NCBI RefSeq assembly: GCF_000739775.1
Contig: NZ_BBJH01000047.1
Coordinates: 1 to 64,000 of the forward strand
Source of the DNA: Paraburkholderia heleia NBRC 101817
GTDB lineage: Bacteria; Pseudomonadota; Gammaproteobacteria; Burkholderiales; Burkholderiaceae
DNA length: 64,000 nt
Direction of reading: 5' to 3'
Both the position numbers and the translations under genes were made by a program. Below the pieces are notes generated by a model. That model was not told the DNA's origin. It saw only the letters and a program-made list of their open reading frames with translations, and made no database searches. Shown here one piece after another: positions 1 to 8,154 of the stretch. The stretch's first letter is position 1; each line of letters begins with the position of its first letter.

Positions 1-76
1 GCGCACCGACCACCGCCTTTAAACTCAACGGGCCGCATGATCGCCGGCATTCGAATCAGGAGAGGGACGAAAGCGT

Positions 77-1159
77 ATGCCTGCAAAGCTTGATGTCGTA
101 GTCATCGGAGGCGGCCAGGCCGGCCTTGCCACCGCCTACTTCCTGCGTCGTGCGGGACTCGACTATCTCGTGCTGGATAACCAGAGCGCACCAGGAGGCG
201 CCTGGCAACATACCTGGGACTCGCTACACCTGTTTTCGCCGTCGCAATGGAGTTCTCTGCCAGGCTGGCAGATGCCTGTAACACACGACACGTACCCGTC
301 GCGCAACGAGGTTATCGACTATCTGGCGCGATATGAGGAGCGTTATCACATCCCTGTCCGGCGCCCCGTTCATGTCAAATCCGTTTCACGCGTTCAGGGC
401 GGCTTGCTGGTCAGCACCGATCGCGGGGAATGGATTGCCAGGGCAGTCGTGAGCGCGACCGGCACCTGGAGCGCACCCTATGTCCCGGACTACCCCGGAC
501 GCGAGATCTTTAGTGGTCGTCAGATGCATTCGGCGCAGTATCGCAATCCGGACGATCTGCGCGGACAAAACGTGCTGGTGGTGGGCGGCGGCAACTCGGG
601 CGCGCAGATACTGGCGGAGATATCGACCGTCTGCGACGCTACATGGGTGACACCGCAGGAACCCGTTTTTCTTCCCGACGACGTGGATGGCCGGGTCTTG
701 TTCGAACGCGCGACCGCCAGATGGCAGGCTCTACGCGACAGGCACACGACGACGGCACCAGTAGGTGGTTTAGGCGACATCGTCATGGTGGCCTCTGTAC
801 GGGAGGCGCGTGCGCGAGGGGTGCTCCACGCAATGCATCCATTCAGCCACTTCGATGCAGACGGCGTCGTGTGGAGCGATGGCACGCATTCCCGCGTCGA
901 TGTCGTGATCTGGTGCACCGGGTTCCGCCCCGCACTCAAACACCTCGACCCGCTACAGATCTGTGACGCCAACGGATTGCCCAGAACAGATGGGACGCAC
1001 GCGCGAGATGAAGGGCGCTTGTGGCTGGTCGGCTACGGCGAGTGGTGCGGCGCCGCCTCGGCTACGCTTATCGGTGTAATGCGTGGCGCGCGGGAAGCGG
1101 CGCACGGCATAGCCCAATATCTGCGTCCCATACAACCGAGCAACGCGTCGGCATCGTAG
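77..1159 (+). CDS. arsO: ArsO-like flavin-dependent monooxygenase
   Basis: A 360-residue cytoplasmic flavoprotein of the FAD/NAD(P)H monooxygenase type. The FAD-binding glycine motif GGGQAG is at residues 11-16, a second dinucleotide motif GGGNSG is at 170-175, and an FMO-type fingerprint FSGRQMHSAQY starts at F145. The N-terminal PGGAW...SLHLFSPSQWSSLPGW stretch is what I associate with the ArsO family found in arsenic operons. The start has a purine-rich AGGAGAGG just upstream. The window begins 76 bases before it, so the presumed upstream ars genes cannot be seen. The monooxygenase class is firm; the arsenic link rests on family resemblance alone. Confidence 0.75.
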   Translation: MPAKLDVVVIGGGQAGLATAYFLRRAGLDYLVLDNQSAPGGAWQHTWDSLHLFSPSQWSSLPGWQMPVTHDTYPSRNEVIDYLARYEERYHIPVRRPVHVKSVSRVQGGLLVSTDRGEWIARAVVSATGTWSAPYVPDYPGREIFSGRQMHSAQYRNPDDLRGQNVLVVGGGNSGAQILAEISTVCDATWVTPQEPVFLPDDVDGRVLFERATARWQALRDRHTTTAPVGGLGDIVMVASVREARARGVLHAMHPFSHFDADGVVWSDGTHSRVDVVIWCTGFRPALKHLDPLQICDANGLPRTDGTHARDEGRLWLVGYGEWCGAASATLIGVMRGAREAAHGIAQYLRPIQPSNASAS

Positions 1160-1677
1160 CCGATGAGGGCAACGCAAATCAGGCGTCGCCCCTTTTACCT
1201 GCCACGCCACGTCGCGGTCATCCGGCAGGCGCTGGGGGATCGAGGCCGAGCCGCAGCTACGGAGATGCGTCGCACAGGGTACGATGAAGACAAACCTTAA
1301 GAAAAGTGGGTCCGTTCTTTGCGTTGAGCGGACGCTCGCACGGTCATGTGGAGTTACTGGCGCATGACCGGTCATGGCCGGGTAGCGCCCGCCGTCCGGG
1401 CCTGGCGATCCCTCGGGCGCGGCGCCTCATGCAAAGGGCATAAAGCGACCCATTGCGGTCCCTTGATACCGCTTTGGCTGAATGGCGGTTTTCGAGTGCA
1501 CAGTGGCCATCCTTATACTCGTAGGGCCCGGCAGGTCGTCCGCCATTGCCGACGTCAGGATAGCTGCAGCTTTCCCGGTTCACGAATGTCGGCTTACGAG
1601 GAAGTCGCATGATTGAGGTCGGCCAACGTCGTACCAAATAAAAGAGCAGCTCCAGCTCGACGGGGCCGTCGTTCATC
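1160..1677. other. Intergenic region, no gene seen
   Basis: About 520 bases between the convergent monooxygenase and SYLF genes. Open frames here are short and do not resemble proteins. The stretch holds one copy of a degenerate repeat (1372-1451) whose other copy lies at 3696-3776. Confidence 0.5.
1372..1451. repeat. Dispersed repeat, copy A
   Basis: Roughly 80 bases, starting TCATGGCCG and ending CATAAAGCGACCC, align with 3696-3776 by eye at about three quarters identity, with the best match over the last 25 bases. Both copies are followed further on by CACGAATGTC. It looks like a decayed intergenic repeat; no coding frame is shared. Confidence 0.6.
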
Positions 1678-2241
1678 TCACGGATTGAGCCTCGTAATCC
1701 GTTGGCCTTGTACGCCAAGCCCGGCCATCAATCCCTGCTGGCCAAAGATAAATGCATAGACATCCGCCTGCAGCGTCGTGGTGTTCATCGACCTTGCCGC
1801 GCCAGCATCCACGACGACAACGGTCGGGCCTACGCCAACGGCCCAACCACTACTTTCGAAGGGTTGGCGCGCGGCTGCGTCGGTCATCAGAAACAACGCT
1901 TCCGAGAGCGTCTGCGCACCAGCCTGCAGGCCCCACGAAACCCCTGTGTTTCTGAAGTAGCCCAGGACTTTCCCGTCGGAACCGAACAGTACGCCTCTTC
2001 CGCCTTGCCCGCCCACCCCGAGGCCCGCTCGGAGGATGTTCGGAAACACGAGGACTGCCTTCGCCCGATCATGAAGGTCCCTGGCTCTGGGCACCGTGTC
2101 AAACAGTTGCTGCAGCGCCGTGCGCGCTTGCGCCTCCAGCTCTGGATCACCCGTTCCAGGCGACGAAGTCTCTTGCGTCGAACAGGCCGCCGTGAGCAGC
2201 AAAAGCGGGACCACGAGAAAAAGCCACAGATACTTGCTCAT
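1678..2241 (-). CDS. SYLF-domain (Ysc84-type) lipoprotein
   Basis: The start at 2241 gives a 187-residue protein beginning MSKYLWLFLVV, with a signal peptide and lipobox LTAAC, so it should be an outer-membrane or periplasmic lipoprotein. An upstream ATG at 2313 would place 24 polar residues before the signal and is less likely. The body matches the SYLF lipid-binding family: the AKAVLVFPNILRAGLGVGGQ segment, GGRGVLF, the SWGLQAGAQ motif, and a closing YAFIFGQQGLMAGLGVQG block. SYLF proteins bind membrane lipids; the bacterial role is poorly defined. It is convergent with the upstream monooxygenase gene and has no obvious partner. Confidence 0.85.
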   Translation of the reverse strand: MSKYLWLFLVVPLLLLTAACSTQETSSPGTGDPELEAQARTALQQLFDTVPRARDLHDRAKAVLVFPNILRAGLGVGGQGGRGVLFGSDGKVLGYFRNTGVSWGLQAGAQTLSEALFLMTDAAARQPFESSGWAVGVGPTVVVVDAGAARSMNTTTLQADVYAFIFGQQGLMAGLGVQGQRITRLNP

Positions 2242-2622
2242 GACACGCGCTCCATTCGGAATGCGACCTGGCTGTATGAAACGAACTCCGGCATCGGGAT
2301 CTTCCCGGATCATTTCAATAGTGGTTCCTGCTTGCCGTCAAGGCAATAGGACCTTGGTCTATTGCCGGCGTGGCAGGCTCCTGAAGCCATCCCGTCCCCG
2401 CAATGCTCCGGAAGTCGGCCTGTTCGCGGCGCGATGAGCTTTGCGTCAAGGCAGTGCGTTCCGCAATCGGCAAGCGCTACGTGGTCCGCTGACCGGACGA
2501 AGGTCCGGACTATGACGTGACGGGCGTGTTTGGGACCTGACGGTCCGGTATCCGTAGGAGCCGCACTTCGAGTGTCGGTGGGAGAGCGCGCGTCAATGAG
2601 CGTAGATGGCGGCGACTGCCGC
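2242..2622. other. Intergenic region, nothing recognised
   Basis: About 380 bases between two minus-strand genes. It should contain the promoter of the SYLF gene, but I see no convincing promoter boxes, terminator or further gene. Confidence 0.4.
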
Positions 2623-3060
2623 TTACCCGCGTCTCATCTGCAACGACGTGTCGGTCGTCTTTGTCACACGAAACCCGAGGCGGTGATAAAGGTGGATTGC
2701 CGGATTTCCTTTCAAAACACTCAGCTTGACAGGTACACCGGCAACGTCTGCCAGCTGTAGAAACTCACGGACCAGATGCGCCCCGATGCCGCGGCCCTGA
2801 TGCGTGGGCAAAATCTGAATTTGCACGATGGCCCACTCATCTTCGTCCCGAAGAGATTTGAAAAGTCCGATTTCTTCGGACCGGCAACAAACTATGCAAG
2901 AGTCGTTGTAGCGATACCGAAGACGCTCCCAGTGAGTACGCTCGTCGGTGGGCTCGCCGGCGCGTCTTAGGTGCTCGTCCATCGTCGCTTTCCGCAGATC
3001 GAACAGAAACGGCTCATCGGCAGGCGTCGCAGCACGGAGCGTGATTCCAAGATTCTTCAT
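2623..3060 (-). CDS. GNAT-family N-acetyltransferase
   Basis: With the start at 3060 (MKNLGITLRAATPADEP) the product is 145 residues, normal for a single GNAT domain. The acetyl-CoA binding motif A is clear (QIQILPTHQGRGIGAHLV), followed by the usual LSVLKGNPAIHLYHRLGF block ending the fold. The longer frame to 3162 adds 34 residues of low plausibility. The substrate cannot be read from the sequence. It stands alone, 100 bases downstream of an unknown gene on the same strand. Confidence 0.85.
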   Translation of the reverse strand: MKNLGITLRAATPADEPFLFDLRKATMDEHLRRAGEPTDERTHWERLRYRYNDSCIVCCRSEEIGLFKSLRDEDEWAIVQIQILPTHQGRGIGAHLVREFLQLADVAGVPVKLSVLKGNPAIHLYHRLGFRVTKTTDTSLQMRRG

Positions 3061-3093
3061 TCGAACCCTCGACCAAAGCCTCGGTAACGCTAC

Positions 3094-3109
3094 AGATTGT
3101 TGACGATCT
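3094..3109 (+). repeat. 16-bp direct repeat, copy 1
   Basis: AGATTGTTGACGATCT occurs here and again, without mismatch, at 3657-3672. The two copies bracket the unknown gene at 3169-3594. Confidence 0.8.
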
Positions 3110-3168
3110 CCAGCACCTTGTCGACCGCCCGGTTGTGGCCGCCTGTTACCGTTCGCGCCCACGACTGC

Positions 3169-3594
3169 CTAGCTCTCGTCGGAGTCAAACACAAACGAGA
3201 GTTCGCTGACCCGCGACGCCCAAGTCGCGAGTCCAAGGCCAAGCCGATTGAGCGTTGCTGGCTCGAGCTCAACTGCGAAGCGAGATCGGGCGCTCACAAG
3301 ACGCGTACCGTTTCTTTGACACTCGACCTCAAGTGCCGAGTGTCCAACGCTGTTGAAAACAAACGCGCGGAGAACCAGCCAGCTGTATGAATTCGCGGCA
3401 CTGGAGCCGTTCTCAAACACTACTTCATCTGTCGACGAACGAGGGAACTCGTGCAAGGCACGGCCGAACTCCTCTAATGCCTCTCCGTAGGAGTAGAAAT
3501 CTACTGTCGCTGCGAAACCGGCGCCTTCCAGGGAAAATCGAAGTTGAACCATGCCGTCGTGATCGTGCCATATGGGCTCAAGGGTTAACAGCAT
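3169..3594 (-). CDS. Hypothetical protein, orphan
   Basis: A 141-residue acidic protein if started at 3594 (MLLTLEPIWHDHDG); a start at 3699 would add 35 residues and run into the repeat. It has no signal peptide and no membrane segment. I see an alternating beta-rich pattern (QLRFSLEG, TVDFYSY, VVFENGS, SWLVLRAFVF, ALEVECQRNG, RFAVELEP) ending in an acidic tail. The size and composition are like small immunity-type proteins of toxin systems, but no toxin gene is adjacent and I do not recognise the family. A perfect 16-bp direct repeat flanks it on both sides. Confidence 0.5.
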   Translation of the reverse strand: MLLTLEPIWHDHDGMVQLRFSLEGAGFAATVDFYSYGEALEEFGRALHEFPRSSTDEVVFENGSSAANSYSWLVLRAFVFNSVGHSALEVECQRNGTRLVSARSRFAVELEPATLNRLGLGLATWASRVSELSFVFDSDES

Positions 3595-3656
3595 TGCAGG
3601 TCCATCGTCGTCGTTGAGCAGCTTATTACTATACCGGTCCAGCGATGCAAAGAACG

Positions 3657-3672
3657 AGATTGTTGACGATCT
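3657..3672 (+). repeat. 16-bp direct repeat, copy 2
   Basis: Identical to 3094-3109; the two copies are 563 bases apart. Confidence 0.8.
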
Positions 3673-3695
3673 GTGCCCCATAGCCGAACGTCTGC

Positions 3696-3776
3696 TCATG
3701 GCCGATTAGCGCCCGACGACCAAGCGTGGCGATCGCCGCGGGCACGGACTCTCATGCAAAAGGCATAAAGCGACCC
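3696..3776. repeat. Dispersed repeat, copy B
   Basis: Partner of 1372-1451. It shares TCATGGCCG, TAGCGCCCG, TGGCGATC and the TCATGCAAA(A/G)GGCATAAAGCGACCC end. Confidence 0.6.
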
Positions 3777-3803
3777 CGTTCCCGCCTCTCACGAATGTCC
3801 TGT

Positions 3804-3830
3804 GGCCGTTCAAGTCGGACTTGAACGGCC
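3804..3830. repeat. Perfect 12-bp inverted repeat
   Basis: GGCCGTTCAAGT, then CGG, then ACTTGAACGGCC, followed by TTTCG on the plus strand. It could be a terminator-like hairpin, but the T-tract is short and no plus-strand gene precedes it. A protein-binding palindrome is the alternative. Confidence 0.6.
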
Positions 3831-3941
3831 TTTCGTAAAATGCTATTCCGTGATAGCTAATGCTACGTGCAGTGGCAACGAGTTGAGTCTTCGAAAGCGA
3901 TCTAATTGCACCGAACGCTTGTGGGCGCAAATGGTCGTGAA

Positions 3942-4754
3942 TTATGCCGAGCGCCTTGTTGGCGACACGGTGTGCGACAGCGAAGCTGTCGCAATTCCAC
4001 GGCTTTCAATGGCCGCCCGTGTGCGTTGTGAAGTTCGCGCCGCGGCCTCCCGTAGTGATTCGACGAGACGCTCCAGATTAGCGAACTCGAGACGTTGAGT
4101 CGGGACGATCACCGCAAGCGATCCGACCGCTTCACCGGAGTCGTCGGTGAACAACGGCGACGCGAGTGCCGAAACCCCGTGTTCCAGTTCGTCTCTTGAG
4201 AGATAAAAACCGGCGCGCCGGATTTTGAAGAGCGAAGCCCGAAACTCTTCGAGCGTCGTCCCGAGGCCGCTTTGTGCAATGTCCTCAGGATACTGTTCGA
4301 ACAGTATCGCGAGCTTGGCCTTCGTGAAGGTGGAAAGGATCGCCTTCGGAGCGGCTCCGAGAAACAGGGGCCTCGGTCGGCCTCGGCCGTATCGGAGATC
4401 AAGAGCCGCGTCGTGAGTCTCCCGATGCGTGTCAACAAGCTCGTTTCCGTACCAGCGCGACATCACTACATCGAAGCCGGAATGCTCACTTAACTCGTGC
4501 ATGATCGGCTGGCCGACCGCAAGCAACGGATCCGAAGCGCGCAGGTGGTAATCCAGCCTGATGATGCGAGGACCGAGACCGTAATCTCCGCCTGTGTACC
4601 GGACGAGCAAACCCGCATCCACGAGCTCACGCACGTAGCGATAAGCCGTCGGCGCCGAACAATCGAGTTCGGCGGCAACGTCTTCGGCGGACAAGAACGG
4701 CTTTGCCTCCGAAAACAGTTCCAGTATGGATAAAAGCCGGGTGATGCTCGACAT
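3942..4754 (-). CDS. IclR-family transcriptional regulator
   Basis: A 270-residue cytoplasmic regulator. Residues 1-60 form the winged helix (ITRLLSILELFSEAKPFLSAEDVAAELDCSAP and following), and the C-terminal IclR effector domain runs through LGAAPKAIL, the EFRASLFKIRRAGFYLSRDELEHGVSALASPL block and VGSLAVIVP. IclR proteins commonly control aromatic-acid catabolism. The gene lies 164 bases from the VOC gene and beside the FAH, hydroxylase and permease genes, so it is probably their regulator. The effector is unknown. Confidence 0.9.
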   Translation of the reverse strand: MSSITRLLSILELFSEAKPFLSAEDVAAELDCSAPTAYRYVRELVDAGLLVRYTGGDYGLGPRIIRLDYHLRASDPLLAVGQPIMHELSEHSGFDVVMSRWYGNELVDTHRETHDAALDLRYGRGRPRPLFLGAAPKAILSTFTKAKLAILFEQYPEDIAQSGLGTTLEEFRASLFKIRRAGFYLSRDELEHGVSALASPLFTDDSGEAVGSLAVIVPTQRLEFANLERLVESLREAAARTSQRTRAAIESRGIATASLSHTVSPTRRSA

Positions 4755-4918
4755 CTGGGCGCTGAGCTCCTTCTATGTGAACGGATTATGCCACTAGCGC
4801 GCTTTCCCGCCGGTCTCCTCGGCTCACGGCAAACGGTTGGGTGCGCGGCTGCCAACCTGTTTCGCAGGGTACTGCCTTTGTGCTTGCCCGACGCGCAGCC
4901 GATCGGGCAAGCACCACG

Positions 4919-5485
4919 TTAGACAAGGCCCATGCGCACGGCCATCTCGGCCTGCCAATCGGTTCGTGGCCTGAATCCCGGCAGTGTGCTCGCGTGGTGC
5001 TCAACAGCCGCCATCAGGTCTGCGTCAGGCAAATCAAAGTCGACCGGTACTCGCATCGGCTGATCGACGTACCAAGGCGTGTCGATGAAGATCTCCAGCC
5101 GGTTACCCTCAGGATCGCGCGCATAAATCGAAATCGCGTTGCCATGAGTGACGGGGTTGATCTCTTCCAAACCTTCCGAGACAAAGCGCGCGTAAAACTG
5201 CCTGAGCGTATCAAGACTGTCCGCTTCGAACGAAATCTGATTGATCGGATTGAACGCCAGGTGCTCAGGCCGACCGCTCGCAAGCACGATCTGGTGATGA
5301 ACAGCGGGATCACGACTCAAGAACACCAGCCGCACTTTGCCGTGTGGCGTCTGCAGCGTCCCACGATCCGTCACAGTGAACTCCAACACCCGCGAATAGA
5401 AGTCTTCCACCCGCGCCATGTCGCTCACGTAGAAGCCCATATGGCTCAGCGACAGTCCGCGTCGCGCTTTCTTCATACCTTCCAT
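4919..5485 (-). CDS. VOC-family protein, extradiol-dioxygenase-like
   Basis: A 188-residue single-module vicinal-oxygen-chelate protein. H15 (LSHMGFYV) and E131 (DPEGNRLEIFIDTPW) sit at metal-ligand positions; the usual middle histidine of HIAF is replaced by Q83 (INQISFEA). The sequence resembles the short proteins often annotated as biphenyl-2,3-diol dioxygenase-related. It is transcribed divergently from the FAH/hydroxylase/permease set across a 146-base AT-rich gap. The likely role is ring cleavage or isomerisation of the catechol made by the neighbouring hydroxylase. The alternative is a glyoxalase-like detoxifying protein. Confidence 0.8.
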   Translation of the reverse strand: MEGMKKARRGLSLSHMGFYVSDMARVEDFYSRVLEFTVTDRGTLQTPHGKVRLVFLSRDPAVHHQIVLASGRPEHLAFNPINQISFEADSLDTLRQFYARFVSEGLEEINPVTHGNAISIYARDPEGNRLEIFIDTPWYVDQPMRVPVDFDLPDADLMAAVEHHASTLPGFRPRTDWQAEMAVRMGLV

Positions 5486-5571
5486 GCTCGTCTCCAGTAG
5501 TGATAAACCCTAACGAAAAACACGTTGTGTAGATCAATAAATATAGCTTATTCTCAAATTACGATAAATAC

Positions 5572-5590
5572 ACGACTTTTATAAGGTCGT
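5572..5590. promoter_or_regulatory. Imperfect palindrome in divergent promoter region
   Basis: ACGACTTTTATAAGGTCGT lies in the AT-rich gap between the VOC gene (minus) and the FAH gene (plus), 42 bases before the FAH start. The placement suits an operator for the nearby IclR regulator, but no consensus match is claimed. Confidence 0.3.
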
Positions 5591-5631
5591 CCGCGTCGAT
5601 CTACCAGGATTTTTATCTACTTGGAGGTTCA

Positions 5632-6483
5632 ATGAAACTCGTCAGCTTTTCCACCCATCAAGGCACCTCCTTCGGCGTCGTTCGCGACGACAGCGTCGTT
5701 GACCTCGGCAAGTGCCTGAACGGTCGTTATGCCGACCTGAAGGCACTGATCGCCGCCGACGCGCTTGGTGAGGCCGCCCAAGCGGCCCAAGGCGCTCAGG
5801 GCGACTACCCGTTGTCGGAAGTGACGCTTCTGCCGGTGATTCCCAACCCGGAGCAGATCTTCTGTGTGGGACTCAACTACGCGGAGCATGTCAAGGAAAC
5901 CAATCGCGAAACCACTGAGCAGCCCGTGATCTTCATGCGGCTTCCGGCTTCGCAAGTGGGCCATGGGCAGCCGATGCTGCGTCCGCCCGAGTCCCAGCAG
6001 TTCGACTACGAGGGCGAAATCGCCGTGATCATCGGGCGCGGTGGGCGGCGCATCGCTGAAGCCGACGCCTGGAATCACATCGCCGGGTACGCCTGCTACA
6101 ACGATGGCTCTGTGCGCGACTGGCAGCGTCACACCACCCAATGGGGACCGGGCAAGAACTTTTATCGCACCGGCGCGTTCGGGCCGTGGATGGTGACGAG
6201 CGACGAAATCGAACCAAACGCCCTCATGACGCTTGTCACTCGTCTGAACGGGCAGGAAGTGCAGCGCGCAACCACGCAGATGCTGATTCACGGCATCGCC
6301 AGGCAGATCGCCTACCTGTCGACCTTCACGCCGCTCGCTCCGGGCGACGTCATCGTCACCGGCACGCCCGGCGGCGTCGGTGCAAAGCGTAATCCACCGC
6401 TGTTCATGAAGCCTGGCGACCGGGTCGAAGTGGAAGTCGACCGGATTGGCGTCCTCTCCAATCCGATCGCCGACGAAGCATAA
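5632..6483 (+). CDS. Fumarylacetoacetate hydrolase-family protein
   Basis: A 283-residue enzyme of the FAH superfamily, which hydrolyses or decarboxylates ring-cleavage products. The GLNYAEHVKE motif is near residue 80. The divalent-metal ligands E127 and E129 (FDYEGEI) and D158 (CYNDGS) are present, as is the TGTPGGVG loop near the end. A good ribosome site (TTGGAGG) precedes the ATG. It is first in a probable operon with the hydroxylase (57-base gap) and the permease. With that company it likely acts on the meta-cleavage or gentisate-type product, as a hydroxypentadienoate hydratase-like or acylpyruvate hydrolase-like step. Confidence 0.9.
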   Translation: MKLVSFSTHQGTSFGVVRDDSVVDLGKCLNGRYADLKALIAADALGEAAQAAQGAQGDYPLSEVTLLPVIPNPEQIFCVGLNYAEHVKETNRETTEQPVIFMRLPASQVGHGQPMLRPPESQQFDYEGEIAVIIGRGGRRIAEADAWNHIAGYACYNDGSVRDWQRHTTQWGPGKNFYRTGAFGPWMVTSDEIEPNALMTLVTRLNGQEVQRATTQMLIHGIARQIAYLSTFTPLAPGDVIVTGTPGGVGAKRNPPLFMKPGDRVEVEVDRIGVLSNPIADEA

Positions 6484-6540
6484 AGATTGTTGCCGGACGC
6501 GCCCTGTGTGCATCCGGCGCCTCATCAAGCGGATGTAGAC

Positions 6541-8064
6541 ATGTCAGATAAAACCACTTCGATGCACGCATGCGACTACGATGTCGCCATCATCGGTCTC
6601 GGCCCGACCGGTGCGACGCTGGCGAACTTGCTGGCCATCGAAGGCTTGCGGGTACTCGTGCTGGAGCGAGACAAGGACATTTTTGCGCTGCCCCGCGCGG
6701 TGCATTTTGACGGCGAATGCATGCGGGTGTTTCAGAGCATCGGGCTCGCGGACACACTGCTTCCCAAATTGTTTGTCGGTCCCGGCATGAAATTCGTGAA
6801 CGCGGCGGGCAAGCTTCTCATCGACTGGGCACGGCCCACGTGTATTGGCCCGCAGGGCTGGTGCGCAAGTTACAAGTTTCATCAACCCGACCTCGAAAAC
6901 GCGTTACGAGATCGCCTGGCACTGCACCCCAATGTAGACGTACGGCTGCGTCACGAAGTGTTTGCGCTTGACGAAACGAACGATGGGGTCCAACTGCGCT
7001 TTGAAGACACCAGCTGCGGCAAGCTTGGTCACGCTACGGCTCGCTATGTGGTCGGTTGTGATGGGGCGCGCTCGATTGCGCGTCGGTTCATGGGCACCGA
7101 ACTCACGGATCTAAAATCGCATGAACGGTGGGTCGTGGTCGATGTATTGCTCGACACCCCGAGACCCGACCTCGGTGATTTCTCAATCCAGTATTGCGAT
7201 CCGGCGCGCCCGACGACCTACACGCGTGGTCCGGCAAATCGCCGCCGTTGGGAAATCATGGTCATGCCGGGCGACGATGCGACGCAACTCGCGTCCCCCG
7301 AATGGCTTTGGGATAAGCTCGCCCGCTGGATTTCCCCGGCCGATGCCCGACTTGAGCGTTCCGCGATTTACACCTTCCACTCGGTCGTGGCGAACGGCTG
7401 GCGCCGCGGACGACTGTTGCTTGCTGGAGATGCAGCGCATCAGACACCACCCTTCATGGGCCAGGGGATGGCAGCCGGCATCCGCGACGCGTCGAATCTT
7501 GCATGGAAGCTCGGCGCCGTCATTCGCGGTACTTCTCCGGATAGTCTGCTCGATACCTACGAATCGGAGCGTTCGCCTCATGTGCGCGAGTTTATCGAAA
7601 CCGCGGTGCAACTAGGTTCAGTCATTCAGACGACCAGTCCTGAGGCCGCGAGCAACCGCGACAGCGAAATGAGCGCCGCGATTCGCAACTTTGTCACCCC
7701 GCAACCGAAGCTCGGCCCAGGAGCCTGTCTCGACGGATCGTTATCGGCCGTGGTTGGACAGATCTCGTCCCAGCCTCGCCTGAAGGACGGACGCTTGATG
7801 GATGACGTCGTTGGATATCGGTTTGCGCTCGTCGCTTCGCCTGAACTGCTCGCCGGATGTGACGATATCGTCCGTCATGCTGAACGCGCGGGCGTCCAGA
7901 TCGTGAGCGATGGAAACGCGGTAAATGCGTCTTTAGCGTCAACGGGCGCCGCTGCGGTGTTGACCCGTCCTGACCGCTACGTGTACGGCGTCGCACATGA
8001 CACCGCATCGTTGCACAGCTTGCTCGAACACGCATTCCCGGTATTGCAAACAGCGGGCGTATAA
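6541..8064 (+). CDS. MhpA-type FAD-dependent aromatic hydroxylase
   Basis: The product is 507 residues from the ATG at 6541; an in-frame ATG at 6487 adds 18 residues without a better ribosome site. It is a class A flavoprotein hydroxylase: FAD motif GLGPTG at 19-24, the DG motif in VVGCDGARS, and the GD motif GDAAHQTPPFMGQG beginning at G296. The overall pattern, including the C-terminal thioredoxin-like part, matches 3-(3-hydroxyphenyl)propionate/3-hydroxycinnamate hydroxylases (MhpA). It probably adds an ortho hydroxyl to a phenolic acid, feeding the adjacent FAH and VOC enzymes. The exact substrate is not readable. Confidence 0.85.
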   Translation: MSDKTTSMHACDYDVAIIGLGPTGATLANLLAIEGLRVLVLERDKDIFALPRAVHFDGECMRVFQSIGLADTLLPKLFVGPGMKFVNAAGKLLIDWARPTCIGPQGWCASYKFHQPDLENALRDRLALHPNVDVRLRHEVFALDETNDGVQLRFEDTSCGKLGHATARYVVGCDGARSIARRFMGTELTDLKSHERWVVVDVLLDTPRPDLGDFSIQYCDPARPTTYTRGPANRRRWEIMVMPGDDATQLASPEWLWDKLARWISPADARLERSAIYTFHSVVANGWRRGRLLLAGDAAHQTPPFMGQGMAAGIRDASNLAWKLGAVIRGTSPDSLLDTYESERSPHVREFIETAVQLGSVIQTTSPEAASNRDSEMSAAIRNFVTPQPKLGPGACLDGSLSAVVGQISSQPRLKDGRLMDDVVGYRFALVASPELLAGCDDIVRHAERAGVQIVSDGNAVNASLASTGAAAVLTRPDRYVYGVAHDTASLHSLLEHAFPVLQTAGV

Positions 8065-8154
8065 CCGGCCGGCGCGCAGAACGCTTGGAGCCGCTGATGC
8101 GTCACGACCACACACATCTATTGGACGAAGAAGCCAACAATCTTTGGAGGAGTC

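Larger units (their letters stand above)
3595..3941. other. Intergenic region with repeats
   Basis: Holds the second 16-bp repeat copy, copy B of the dispersed repeat, and a perfect 12-bp inverted repeat at 3804-3830. No gene is supported. Confidence 0.5.
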
